Positions 18,321 to 27,061 of a stretch of DNA of 64,000 nucleotides are shown one piece after another. The notes below the pieces were generated by a model that saw only the letters and a list, made by a program, of their open reading frames with translations, was not told the origin of the DNA and did no database searches. Numbering within the stretch: the stretch's first letter is position 1; every line of letters starts with the position of its first letter. The position numbers and the translations under genes are program-made. Origin of the DNA: Lysobacter sp. 5GHs7-4 (GTDB taxonomy: Bacteria > Pseudomonadota > Gammaproteobacteria > Xanthomonadales > Xanthomonadaceae); contig NZ_CP089924.1 in NCBI RefSeq assembly GCF_021284765.1, positions 434,001-498,000 on the forward strand, written 5' to 3'.

Positions 18321-18406
18321 CGTAGGGTGCGGTGAAAGCCGCGCCGTCGTGACTTTGCATGCGGTGGAGAGCGATGCGGTGCACCTTCGGCTTACCGCAT
18401 CCTACG
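18321..18406. repeat. Inverted repeat pair, family D, in the gene-free stretch 18297-20178
   Basis: CGTAGGGTGCGGTGAAAGCC (18321-18340) is mirrored imperfectly by GGCTTACCGCATCCTACG (18389-18406). Related sequence occurs near 58095-58185. It opens 1.9 kb with no supportable gene that is filled with repeats. Confidence 0.6.
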
Positions 18407-18539
18407 GGACTGCGTTGGCCATCGCGCTGTCGTGGCTCGCACATGCAGGTTGCCGGCGGTTGGAATCACGCTGCCGTTGCACGCACACACACATGTACGC
18501 GCAGGCGCAAGACGTCGGTCGCATCGTCTGCCTCGATTC

Positions 18540-18562
18540 GTCATCCCCGCGTAGGCGGGGAT
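18540..18562. repeat. Single REP-like palindrome, family C
   Basis: GTCATCCCCGC is followed by a short loop and GCGGGGAT, the core of the family C repeats found as inverted pairs at 20007-20116 and 48994-49200. Confidence 0.6.
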
Positions 18563-18796
18563 CCAGTGACTTCAGCGTCATGCCGGGATTGCGGCAAGCT
18601 CTCTGGGCAGTGCAGTAGGGTGCGGCGGCTACCGCACCATCGCGTACTCGCGCTAGCTGCCCCTTTCTCTTGCTGGCGCGCTCCCTGTAGGGGCGGCGTC
18701 CCACAGGGATTTCCTTCGGTCATAAGCCGCGACCGCGAATCCCGGCTATCGCGCCTCTCCGGTTCCGATGGCCTCCTGACCCCGGCGTCGCGCTTT

Positions 18797-19570
18797 CAGC
18801 TCCCTCCTTTGACAAAGGAGGGTTGGGGAGGATTTGCTTTTGCCGTTGTTTCGCTGCTTCTGACCGAAGGTCAAAGGCTTCCGCCTGCTGCGCATGCGGG
18901 TCACTTTCTCTTGCCGGCGCTCTCTGTAGGAGCGGCGTGAGCCGCGACCGCGAACTCCGGCTATTGCGCCTACCCGGCTCCGATGGCCTTCAAGCTCCGG
19001 CGTCGCGCTTTTAGCTCCCTCCTTTGGAAAAGGAGGGTTGGGGAGGATTCGCTTTTGTTCTTGCTTTGTTGCTTCTGACCCAAGGTCAAAGGCTCCCGCC
19101 TGCTGCGCATGCGGGTCACTTTCTCTTGCCGGCGCTCTCTGTAGGAGCGGCGTGAGCCGCGACCGCGAACTCCGGCTATTGCGCCTACCCGGCTCCGATG
19201 GCCTTCAAGCTCCGGCGTCGCGCTTTTAGCTCCCTCCTTTGGAAAAGGAGGGTTGGGGAGGATTCGCTTTTGTTCTTGCTCTGTTGCTTCTGACCGAAGG
19301 TCAAAGGCTTCCGCCTGCTGCGCATGCGGGTCACTTTCTCTTGCCGGCGCTCTCTGTAGTCTCTGTAGGAGCGGCGTGAGCCGCGACCGCGAACTCCGGC
19401 TATTGCGCCTACCCGGCTCCGATGGCCTTCAAGCTCCGGCGTCGCGCTCTTAGCTCCCTCCTTTGGAAAAGGAGGGTTGGGGAGGATTTGCTTTTGCCGT
19501 TGTTTCGCTTCTTCTGACCGAAGGTCAAAGGCTTCCGCCTGCTGCGCATGCGGGTCACTTTCTCTTGCTA
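18797..19570. repeat. Tandem array of 215-bp units (three full, one partial)
   Basis: The segment starting TCCCTCCTTT recurs at 18801, 19016, 19231 and 19455, a period of 215 bp, with the third unit longer by 9 bp because TCTCTGTAG is doubled near 19351-19369. Each unit joins a family A-like stem (CTCCTTTGGAAAAGGAG), a stretch reading GACCGAAGGTCAAAGGC, and a family B palindrome (GTAGGAGCGGCGTGAGCCGC). Short open frames inside repeat with the array and have no ribosome sites; I regard the array as non-coding. Confidence 0.85.
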
Positions 19571-19720
19571 GCCCAAGAGAAAGTAACCAAAGAGAAGGGC
19601 TTGAGCCAGAAGCTCCCGTGTGGCTTCGGAACTTGCGCCGGGATTTTTCGATAAGACATCCCTGTCTTATCGAAAAACGGCGCGCGTCCTGCGCGCCGCC
19701 CTCCGGGTCTGGGGATGGTC
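19565..19720. repeat. Intergenic element with a 15-bp perfect hairpin
   Basis: After the array, GAGAAAGTAACCAAAGAGAA introduces a segment whose hairpin at 19644-19677 has perfect 15-bp arms (TTTTTCGATAAGACA and its complement) around TCCC, followed by a GC-rich palindrome. From memory this text recurs between genes in Xanthomonadaceae. A terminator-like role is possible in both directions. Confidence 0.55.
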
Positions 19721-19761
19721 GTGTGGCTTCGGTTCTATGGACTTCAATGCCGGAGCACACT

Positions 19762-19837
<76 letters not shown>

Positions 19838-20006
19838 AGCGATGGCGATGGAGTCGTAGATACGGTGGTAACCGCACCATCGCTAACTCGCTCGCGAAAT
19901 CTATATCGATGGGGTGACGCCTTCGACTTGCCGCATCCTGCGATCGCGTGTCCGTGACCTGCGTTCCATGGGGAGGGGCTTCTCTCCCTCCGACCATTTC
20001 CTATTA

Positions 20007-20116
20007 CCGTCATTCCGGCGAAAGCCGGAACCCATTTTGCTTTGGGTTTTCGATCTTTCGCTGACGTCCAAGCCTGCCGACGAAGGTCAAAATGGGTTCC
20101 GGCTTTCGTCGGAGTG
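20007..20116. repeat. Inverted pair of family C repeats
   Basis: A 31-bp arm starting GTCATTCCGGCGAAAGCCGG (20007-20037) is mirrored at 20086-20116, separated by about 48 bp. It ends 62 bp before the barstar stop and may mark the 3' boundary of that operon. Confidence 0.8.
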
Positions 20117-20178
20117 ACGGATTTGAGAGCGCCCGGGCGTACGTCGGAATGGCGTGTCGATACCGCCGGCGACGAGCA

Positions 20179-20613
20179 CTACGCCATCGCGTCCAAGCGT
20201 TCGCCCGGCATCGGAAACAAAGCCCAGAACGGCTTGCGTTGCTCGGCCCACAGCGCCGAGCTTTCGTTGAGGATGTCCAGCAGCGTCGCGGCATCGTCGC
20301 CGGCCTGCGACTGCCAGTCCTGGGCGCGTTCCAGCAACAGCACGTAGCCCGCGGCCGGCAGCCAGGACAGGTCTTCCAGTGCGTCGGCCAGCGCGTCCCA
20401 GTTGTGGCCGAACCAGTCCGGGAAATTCAACGCCGCGGCCACGCGCCGCAGCAGTTCGGTCTTGTCGTCGCAGCCGTCCAGGTCGATGCGCGCGACCGCG
20501 AACTCCAGCGCCGCGCCGGCCTGCGCCAGGGCCTCGGTGTCGCGTGCGTCGACGAAGTAGGCGCCGGCCTGGGACGGATCGGCGAGCAGGTCGCGCAGCT
20601 GCACGGCGTTCAT
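20179..20613 (-). CDS. Barstar family RNase inhibitor
   Basis: A 144-residue cytoplasmic protein of the barstar family, which blocks barnase-type RNases by covering their active site. The C-terminal two thirds carry the hallmark LNFPDWFGHNWDALADALED segment and a hydrophobic strand ending VLLLERAQ. The start at 20613 overlaps the stop of the upstream RNase gene in an ATGA, so the pair is translationally coupled. The obvious inference is immunity against that RNase. Its N-terminal region (about 35 residues) is an extension relative to classical barstar. Confidence 0.92.
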   Translation of the reverse strand: MNAVQLRDLLADPSQAGAYFVDARDTEALAQAGAALEFAVARIDLDGCDDKTELLRRVAAALNFPDWFGHNWDALADALEDLSWLPAAGYVLLLERAQDWQSQAGDDAATLLDILNESSALWAEQRKPFWALFPMPGERLDAMA

Positions 20614-21059
20614 CGCGCCGCACCGCTGGGATAGAAGCGGCGGAAGCTGCGGTAGTGGTCGTCGCTGTAGTAGTACTCGCTGGGCGGATCGCCGCCGGTG
20701 ACGATGCGGCGTGCGCCGCGGTCGTCGGAGCCCGGGGTCTCGACCGTGTACTCGCGGTAATAGCCGCGCGGCCGGCTCGGCAGGCGGCGTTCGCGGTTCT
20801 GGAAGGTACCGCCGTCCTGGCGGTGCGCGTAGGGGCCGCCGCGCGCGATCCGGCCCAGGACGTCGTGGGCCTCGACCGGCAGGAAATCGGGATAGCTCGT
20901 GGCGGGCGCACGCGGCGCCGGCGTTGGCGTGCCGGCACCCGGTAGAGGAAGCGCGGATGCGCCGGGCGCGTCCGACGCGGGCAGCGGCGCCTGCCGCTGC
21001 GACCACAGCCACAGGCCCAGCAGAACGACGGCGACAATCAGCCAGGGCGCGCGGCGCAT
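20610..21059 (-). CDS. Exported guanyl-specific ribonuclease (barnase/RNase Sa family)
   Basis: A 149-residue protein with a hydrophobic N-terminal segment (residues 5-19) that is a signal peptide or anchor, a Pro/Ala-rich linker (about 22-56) and an RNase Sa-like domain. The expected catalytic residues are visible: Glu103 in GYYREYTVETPG, Arg118 in GARRIVTG and His135 in DDHYRSF. It should cleave RNA after guanine. The barstar gene follows with a 4-bp overlap. Export with a cytoplasmic inhibitor suggests nutrient scavenging or a secreted toxin. TAGACT lies on its upstream side near 21090. Confidence 0.9.
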   Translation of the reverse strand: MRRAPWLIVAVVLLGLWLWSQRQAPLPASDAPGASALPLPGAGTPTPAPRAPATSYPDFLPVEAHDVLGRIARGGPYAHRQDGGTFQNRERRLPSRPRGYYREYTVETPGSDDRGARRIVTGGDPPSEYYYSDDHYRSFRRFYPSGAAR

Positions 21060-21117
21060 GCGAAACTCCGACGGGGTACGCCGCCGAGTCTAGCGCGCGC
21101 CGCCGCCGGCGCGCGGA

Positions 21118-21438
21118 TCAGCCGCAGCGCACCGCGACGATGACGTTGTTTTCGTCGACGTCGATGTTGAGGCGGCCTTCCTGGTACTCCATGGTCACCA
21201 TCTGGCCCGGCTTGAGCACGCGCGCGGCCTGCGCGCCGGCGTCGGTGCGCGCGCGTTCCACCACGTCCGCGCTCGCGGTCTTGCCCACCGCCGCGGCCTT
21301 GGCGGCGTCGGCGTTGCAGCTCATCACTTCCGGGGGCAGGGGGCGCGACATCTGCGGGGGATTGGCCTGGCTGGCGCAAGCGGTGAGGGCGACGACGGCG
21401 AGGGCGCCGGCGGCGAGCGCGATGCGGGACGGGGTCAT
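21118..21438 (-). CDS. I78 family peptidase inhibitor, lipoprotein (copy 1)
   Basis: A 106-residue predicted lipoprotein (lipobox LTAC, Cys21) with an I78 inhibitor domain: CNADAAK early, then VLKPGQMVTMEYQEGRLNID and a terminal VRCG. In the I78 family two cysteines in such positions can form a disulfide and the fold inhibits serine peptidases. GGAG precedes the ATG. A second copy lies 106 bp upstream on the same strand. Proteolytic predators such as lysobacters could use such proteins to protect the envelope from their own peptidases; this is inference. Confidence 0.85.
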   Translation of the reverse strand: MTPSRIALAAGALAVVALTACASQANPPQMSRPLPPEVMSCNADAAKAAAVGKTASADVVERARTDAGAQAARVLKPGQMVTMEYQEGRLNIDVDENNVIVAVRCG

Positions 21439-21544
21439 GACGGGGCTCCGGTTCGTGGGCGCGCTCAGGGTGCGCGCCCGTGGCTGTGCCGAAGATTAAC
21501 CCGGCGCCGGCCGCCGTCGTTTCGAACCTGCGCGCAGTCGCGGC

Positions 21545-21841
21545 TCAGCCGCAGCGCAAGCCGGTGATCGCGCCGCGTTCGTTGAGGTCAATGTTGATGC
21601 GGTCGGGGCGGTAGTCCATGGTCGCGCCCATGCCCGGCTTGAGCACGCGCGCGTCGCGGCTGCCGGTGTCGCGCAGGATGCGGTTGGTGGTGTCGTCGTC
21701 GATGCCGCGGCCGATCGCCCAGCGCGCGCCTTCGGCATTGCATTGGCCGCTGGGAGGAACCGCGGCGCCGGGCGGCGGCGGTGCGGTGGCGCAGGCGGTC
21801 ATCGACAGCAGCAGCGCGACGGGCAGGACGAGGCGCGACAT
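21545..21841 (-). CDS. I78 family peptidase inhibitor, lipoprotein (copy 2)
   Basis: A 98-residue paralogue of the neighbouring gene. The start at 21841 has GCGGAG upstream and gives a lipoprotein signal (SMTAC); a longer frame to 21901 lacks a ribosome site. The mature part holds CNAEGARWAIG, RVLKPGMGATMDYRPDRINI and terminal LRCG, the core of the I78 inhibitor family. It differs from copy 1 in its Pro-rich linker, so the duplication is not recent. Confidence 0.86.
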   Translation of the reverse strand: MSRLVLPVALLLSMTACATAPPPPGAAVPPSGQCNAEGARWAIGRGIDDDTTNRILRDTGSRDARVLKPGMGATMDYRPDRINIDLNERGAITGLRCG

Positions 21842-21915
21842 GGCACGGCTCCGCGGGAAAGGGGTGCGCGCAGCCTGCGGCGCGGCGCGTGTGCGCCGCA
21901 TGAAGGCGATGCGCC

Positions 21916-22818
21916 TCAGTGCGGCGCCGCGGCGGTCTCGGCTTCGACCTCGACCAGGCGCTGCATCAGCCGCGCCAGCGTGACCACGTCCTGGTGGTTA
22001 TGCGCGGCCACGCGCCGCAGCAGGCCGGCGCCGCCGCCGCGCAGGAACTGCAGCCAGGCGGCCGGGGCCTGCGACCCGGGCAGATCGTCCTCGCGCACGA
22101 TGCGCAGCAGTTCGCGTTCCACCGTGGCCAGGCGGCAGTTCTCCCAGGTGCCGCGGTAGCGGCGACGGGTCGGGAACAACAGGTCGACGTGATCCAGCGC
22201 CAGCAGCGGATCGGCGATGCGGGCCAGGCGGTAGCGCGTCTTCAGCAGCGGCGCGTCGTAGCAGCGGCCGTTGTAGCTGGACAAAACCGTGTCCGGCCGC
22301 AGCCAGCCGGCGAACGCGTGCAGCATCGCCGGCTCGGCGGCCAGCGAGGCGATCAGCAACTGGCGCACGCGCAGGCCCGGCCCCAGCGCAGGGTCGTGAT
22401 GCCAGTCGGCCGCGCCGATCATGAAGGCACGTGTGCCGGTACCGCCGGCCAGGCCGGTGGTCTCGGTGTCGAAGAACAGCAGGCGGCGCGGGTCGACGGC
22501 GTCGTCGGGGCGCTTGGCGAAGGCCAGCGACCAGGCCTGCGTCGGCAGGTCGCAGGGCAGGTGGTCCTGGATCAGGCGCAGGCCGGGCGCGATCTCCTCG
22601 CCCGGCAGGGCGCGGTCGGCCGCGGCGCGCGCGGGCTGACGCGGCAACGGCGCGCGTTCGCGCACGCCGAGCAGGCGCCGCAGCTGCTCCAGGCTGTGCT
22701 GCGCGCTGGGCGCATCGTTCGCCGCCGCTGACGCGACCGGTTGCGCTACCGGCGGCGGTGCGGTCGCGCCGCGCGCCTGGCCGCGCAGCAGGCGCAGTTT
22801 CTCGGCGCTGACGCTCAT
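21916..22818 (-). CDS. RNase H-like DEDDh exonuclease, MrfB/YprB family
   Basis: A 300-residue protein with a variable Ala/Pro-rich N-terminus (to about 70) and a ribonuclease H-like exonuclease domain. Metal-binding residues are visible as Asp117 and Glu119 (FFDTETTG), Asp188 (NGRCYDAPLL), and His273/Asp277 (HNHQD). It begins inside the end of the helicase gene (ATGA overlap). In Bacillus subtilis the helicase MrfA and exonuclease MrfB act together in repair of mitomycin C damage; the same pairing here supports that role. Acts on DNA in the cytoplasm. Confidence 0.85.
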   Translation of the reverse strand: MSVSAEKLRLLRGQARGATAPPPVAQPVASAAANDAPSAQHSLEQLRRLLGVRERAPLPRQPARAAADRALPGEEIAPGLRLIQDHLPCDLPTQAWSLAFAKRPDDAVDPRRLLFFDTETTGLAGGTGTRAFMIGAADWHHDPALGPGLRVRQLLIASLAAEPAMLHAFAGWLRPDTVLSSYNGRCYDAPLLKTRYRLARIADPLLALDHVDLLFPTRRRYRGTWENCRLATVERELLRIVREDDLPGSQAPAAWLQFLRGGGAGLLRRVAAHNHQDVVTLARLMQRLVEVEAETAAAPH

Positions 22819-25247
22819 GCCGACGCGTCTTCGCGCAGCAGGCCCAGCACGCGCTGCGCCAGCGACTTGGGCGTGGCCACGCCGTCGCGTTCGTCCGCGG
22901 CCAGGGCCGGGCCGACGCAGGCGGGGCAGCCGGCGCGGCAGTCGCAGCGGTCGACCAGTTCGGCCGCGCGCGCCAGCAACTCGGCCTGACGCGTCCACAG
23001 CGGTTCGCTGAGGCCGACGCCGCCGGGGAAGTTGTCGTACAGGTACACCGTGGGCACGAACTGCTGCACTTCCGTCAGCGTCACCTCGCCGCCTTCGATG
23101 CCGCGCAGCTGGCCGCGGCCGTTGCGGTCGCTCGAGGCGAACCAGGCGCCGTCGCCGTTGCCGACCGCTTTTTGCAGATCGCGCGCGTCGGCCATCACCG
23201 CCACCGTCGCCACCACGTGCAAGGCGTGGCCGGCGCCGAGGAACCCGTCCAGCGCGTCCTGCCGCGAGGCGAACGCCGAACGCAGCACCGCCGCCGGCAG
23301 CTGCCACCACACCGCGGTGGTGTGCAGCTCCTGGTCGGGCAGATTGACCGGGCCGTAGCCGATGTTCTCGTGGGTGTAGTAGCGGATTTTCTTATAGCCG
23401 GCCACGCGCCGGACCACGTGCACCTCACCGTGCTGGCTGTCGCCCAGGCCGGCCTCGCCGCTGTCGAAACGCTCCAGCACCTTGAGCTTGGTGTAGTCGA
23501 TCGAGTCGGTGTAGTAGTCGACGTGGGTGCGGGTGACGTAGGCCTTGCGCCCGTCCCAGTCGAGTTTTTCGACCTGATAGGGCGTGGACTGGATCATGTG
23601 GATCGCGCCCTCGTACAAGGTCAGCGCGGCGGCCGAGTAATCGACCTCGGCGATGATGGTCTGGCGCCCCTCGCTGCGGTCGACCACGACGAAGTTGCCG
23701 TCGGCGACCGAGCGCAGGCTGACCGCGTTGGCCGGGTAGCTGTCGGCGATCCACTCCCAGCGCTCGCCCTCGCGGTGCAGCACCTCCGATTCGGCCAGCG
23801 CTTCCAGATAGACCTGCGGGTCGATCGGGCCGTAGGCCTCGCCGACCTGGAACGGCAGCTCGAAGGACGCGCAGCGGATGTGGTCGAACAGGATCAGCGG
23901 CTGGTCGGGCGCGATGCGCGCGTGTTCGGGCGGGCTGTCGGCGAAGAATTCCGGGTGCCGCACCACGTACTGGTCCAGCGGCTGCGAGCTGGCGACCAGC
24001 ACGCCCAGGGCGGGTTTCTGGCGGCGGCCGGCGCGGCCGAAGCGCTGCCAGGTCGCGGCCACCGAGCCGGGATAGCCGTTGAGCACCACCGCGTCCAGGC
24101 TGCCGATGTCCACGCCCAACTCCAGCGCCGAGGTCGAGACGATGCCGTCGACGCGGCCGTCGCGCATCGCGCGCTCGGCCTCGCGGCGCTCGCCGGGCAG
24201 ATAACCGCCGCGGTAGGCGCGGATGCGCGCCGGCTTGCGCGGGTCGTGGTCGAACACGTCCTTGAGGTACTTGGTCAGCACCTCGACCATCAGCCGCGTT
24301 TGCGCGAACACCAGGGTCTTGAGCCCGGACTTGATCGCGATGCGCGCGATGCGGTTGCTCTGCGAGCGCGCCGAGGCGCGCAGGCCCAGGTCGGCGTTGA
24401 CCACCGGCGGGTTCCACAACAGCACGTGTTTGTCGCCGCTGGGCGCGCCGGAATCGACGATCGCGCGCACCGGCGCCTCGATCAGGGCCTGCGCATGCGC
24501 CTGCGGATTGCCGATGGTGGCCGAGCACAGGATGAACTGCGGGCTCACGCCATAGAACGCGCACACCCGCTTCAGCCGCCGCAGCACGTTGGCGACGTGG
24601 CTGCCGAACACGCCGCGGTAGGTGTGCACCTCGTCGACCACCACGTAGCGCAGGTTCTCGAAGAACTGCGCCCACTTGGTGTGGTGCGGCAGGATCGCCT
24701 GATGCAGCATGTCCGGGTTGGACACCACGATGTCGCCGTGCAGGCGGATCGCCTGGCGCGCATCGCCCGGGGTGTCGCCGTCGAAGGTGAAGGCTTTCAC
24801 GCCCAGCTCGCCGGCGCGGTTGAGCTCCAGCAATTCGGCGACCTGGTCCTGGGCCAGGGCCTTGGTCGGGAACAGGTACAGGGCCTTGGCGCCGGCCGTC
24901 ATCGCCGCCGACAGCACCGGCAGGGTGTAGCACAGCGATTTGCCCGAGGCGGTGGGCGTGACCACGGCGATGTGCTCGCCGGCCTGGCTGGCGGCCCAGG
25001 CCTCGGCCTGATGGCTGTACAGGCGCTCGATGCCGCGCGCGCGCAGCGCCGCCCGCAGCGGCGCCGGCACGTCCTCGGGCATGGGCGCGTAGCGGCTCTC
25101 GCGGCCGGGCAGCACGTAGTGGCCGGTGATGCGGTCGGCGTAGCGCCGCGCCAGCGCCTGCACCAGCACGGCGCCGTCGCCGCGTGCGCCCTGCGCCGGC
25201 ACCAGGCCGCGTTCGTCGTCGTCGTGGCGCGCCAGTGCCTGTCCCAT
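22815..25247 (-). CDS. DEAD/DEAH helicase with DUF1998 domain, MrfA/YprA family
   Basis: An 810-residue superfamily 2 helicase. Walker A is TPTASGKS (about 97-104), motif II DEVH, motif III CSAT, and motif VI QRFGRAGR in the second RecA domain; the C-terminal DUF1998 region ends in the cysteine cluster CDCRAGCPAC, a likely zinc site. I start at 25247, after CAGGAAC; the frame continues further upstream without a ribosome site. It is coupled to the exonuclease gene downstream, reproducing the MrfAB repair pair. It is divergent from the flavoprotein gene at 25378. Confidence 0.92.
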   Translation of the reverse strand: MGQALARHDDDERGLVPAQGARGDGAVLVQALARRYADRITGHYVLPGRESRYAPMPEDVPAPLRAALRARGIERLYSHQAEAWAASQAGEHIAVVTPTASGKSLCYTLPVLSAAMTAGAKALYLFPTKALAQDQVAELLELNRAGELGVKAFTFDGDTPGDARQAIRLHGDIVVSNPDMLHQAILPHHTKWAQFFENLRYVVVDEVHTYRGVFGSHVANVLRRLKRVCAFYGVSPQFILCSATIGNPQAHAQALIEAPVRAIVDSGAPSGDKHVLLWNPPVVNADLGLRASARSQSNRIARIAIKSGLKTLVFAQTRLMVEVLTKYLKDVFDHDPRKPARIRAYRGGYLPGERREAERAMRDGRVDGIVSTSALELGVDIGSLDAVVLNGYPGSVAATWQRFGRAGRRQKPALGVLVASSQPLDQYVVRHPEFFADSPPEHARIAPDQPLILFDHIRCASFELPFQVGEAYGPIDPQVYLEALAESEVLHREGERWEWIADSYPANAVSLRSVADGNFVVVDRSEGRQTIIAEVDYSAAALTLYEGAIHMIQSTPYQVEKLDWDGRKAYVTRTHVDYYTDSIDYTKLKVLERFDSGEAGLGDSQHGEVHVVRRVAGYKKIRYYTHENIGYGPVNLPDQELHTTAVWWQLPAAVLRSAFASRQDALDGFLGAGHALHVVATVAVMADARDLQKAVGNGDGAWFASSDRNGRGQLRGIEGGEVTLTEVQQFVPTVYLYDNFPGGVGLSEPLWTRQAELLARAAELVDRCDCRAGCPACVGPALAADERDGVATPKSLAQRVLGLLREDASA

Positions 25248-25364
25248 GTCCGTTCCTGCCGAGGTGATCGGGGCAGTTAAGCCGGCGGCCGTCTCATCCT
25301 GTGAGACGTTCAGCCAGCGGCGTGTGCCCCGCGCATCAGCAGCCTGCCGGCGCTCGCGAACCGC

Positions 25365-25370
25365 TAAAAT
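25365..25370 (+). promoter_or_regulatory. -10 box (TAAAAT) giving a probable leaderless transcript
   Basis: TAAAAT ends exactly 7 nt before the ATG at 25378, so transcription should begin at or next to the A of the start codon. There is no ribosome site. The same spacing occurs at 39908 and 40668. Confidence 0.6.
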
Positions 25371-25377
25371 GCGCCGC

Positions 25378-27054
25378 ATGCTCCGACTCACCGACATCAA
25401 GCTGCCGCTGGACCATGCCGAGTCCGCGCTGACCGACGCGATCCTGGCCCGGCTGGGCATCGGCGCCGGCGAGCTGACCGGCTACACGGTCGCCAAGCGC
25501 AGCTACGACGCACGCCGCCGCGGCGCGATCGTGCTGATCTATACGGTGGACGTGGACACGCCGCGCGCCGACGCGCTGCTGCGGCGCGCGCAGGCCGAGG
25601 CGGCCGGCCCGGCGCCCGCGCCGCCGATCAAGCTCGGTCCCTCGCCGGACACCACGTACAAATTCGTCGCCCGCGCGCCGGCGCAGCTGCCGCTGCGCCC
25701 GCTGGTGATCGGCATGGGCCCCTGCGGCCTGTTCGCGGCGCTGGTGCTGGCGCAGATGGGTTTCCGCCCGATCGTGCTCGAACGCGGCAAGGCGGTGCGC
25801 GAACGCACCGTCGACACCTTCGGGCTGTGGCGCAAGAAGGTGCTCAACCCGGAGTCGAACGTGCAGTTCGGCGAGGGCGGCGCCGGCACCTTCTCCGACG
25901 GCAAGCTCTACAGCCAGATCAGCGACAAGCAGCACCACGGCCGCAAGGTGCTGACCGAATTCGTGGCCGCGGGCGCACCGGAGGAAATCCTTTACGTCAG
26001 CAAGCCGCACATCGGCACCTTCCGTCTGGTGTCGATGGTCGAGCACATGCGCGCCACCATCGAATCGCTGGGCGGCGAGATCCGGTTCTCGCAGCGCGTC
26101 GACGACGTCGTCATCGAAACCGATGCCGCCGGCGAGCGCCGCGTGCGCGGCGTGACCCTGGCCAGCGGCGAGCAAGTGCGCGCCGACCACGTGGTGATGG
26201 CGCTGGGCCATAGCGCGCGCGACACCTTCGCCATGCTGCATGCGCGCGGCGTGTATGTGGAGGCCAAGCCGTTCTCGATCGGCTTCCGCGTCGAGCATCC
26301 GCAGTCGCTGATCGACCGCGCGCGTTTCGGCCCGCAGGCCGGGCATCCGATCCTGGGCGCGGCCGACTACAAGCTGGTCCACCACTGCCGCAACGGGCGT
26401 TCGGTCTACAGCTTCTGCATGTGCCCGGGCGGCACGGTGGTGGCCGCGGCCAGCGAGCCGGGGCGCGTGGTCACCAACGGCATGAGCCAGTACTCGCGCA
26501 ACGAGCGCAACGCCAACGCGGCGATCGTGTGCGGCATCGAGCCGCAGGACTACGCCGCCTACGGCGAAGGCCCACTGGCAGGCATCGCGCTGCAGCGGCA
26601 TTGGGAGGCGCTGGCGTTCGAGCTGGGCGGCGGCGAGTACGAGGCGCCGGCGCAACTGGTCGGCGACTTCATCGCCAACCGTGCGTCCAGCCAGTTCGGC
26701 GAGGTGCGGCCGTCGTATACGCCGGGCGTACGCCTGGGCAGCCTGGACGCGTCGCTGCCGGGCTACGCGATCGAGGCGATCCGCGAGGCGCTGCCCGCGT
26801 TCGACAAGCAGCTGCGTGGCTTCGCCATGCACGACGCGATCCTGACCGGCGTGGAGACGCGCACCTCGTCGCCGGTGCGCATCGCGCGCGGCGCCGACGG
26901 CCACAGCCTCAACACGCGCGGTCTGTTCCCGGCCGGCGAGGGTGCGGGCTACGCCGGCGGCATCCTGTCGGCGGGCGTGGACGGCATCAAGACCGCCGAA
27001 GCGGTGGCGCTGAGCCTGATGGCCGACCTCGCGCGCGCCGGCGCCAACGCCTGA
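25378..27054 (+). CDS. FAD-dependent dehydrogenase, uncharacterised family
   Basis: A 558-residue flavoprotein. An N-terminal domain of about 100 residues (KLPLDHAESAL, then AKRSYDARRRG) precedes the nucleotide fold VIGMGPCGLFAA (111-122), followed by NVQFGEGGAGTFSDGKL, and a C-terminal RTSSPVRI and GEGAGYAGGI near the end, all typical of a widespread family annotated as FAD-dependent dehydrogenase whose substrate is not established. The start is fixed by the promoter box 7 nt upstream; earlier in-frame codons lie within the divergent helicase's 5' region. The DUF938 gene follows 7 bp after its stop, so the two are likely one operon. Confidence 0.9.
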   Translation: MLRLTDIKLPLDHAESALTDAILARLGIGAGELTGYTVAKRSYDARRRGAIVLIYTVDVDTPRADALLRRAQAEAAGPAPAPPIKLGPSPDTTYKFVARAPAQLPLRPLVIGMGPCGLFAALVLAQMGFRPIVLERGKAVRERTVDTFGLWRKKVLNPESNVQFGEGGAGTFSDGKLYSQISDKQHHGRKVLTEFVAAGAPEEILYVSKPHIGTFRLVSMVEHMRATIESLGGEIRFSQRVDDVVIETDAAGERRVRGVTLASGEQVRADHVVMALGHSARDTFAMLHARGVYVEAKPFSIGFRVEHPQSLIDRARFGPQAGHPILGAADYKLVHHCRNGRSVYSFCMCPGGTVVAAASEPGRVVTNGMSQYSRNERNANAAIVCGIEPQDYAAYGEGPLAGIALQRHWEALAFELGGGEYEAPAQLVGDFIANRASSQFGEVRPSYTPGVRLGSLDASLPGYAIEAIREALPAFDKQLRGFAMHDAILTGVETRTSSPVRIARGADGHSLNTRGLFPAGEGAGYAGGILSAGVDGIKTAEAVALSLMADLARAGANA

Positions 27055-27061
27055 GCCGCGC

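Noticed and set aside
18797..19570. CRISPR-like array
   Set aside because: Units of 215 bp are contiguous and nearly identical throughout; there are no short repeats with unique spacers and no cas genes.
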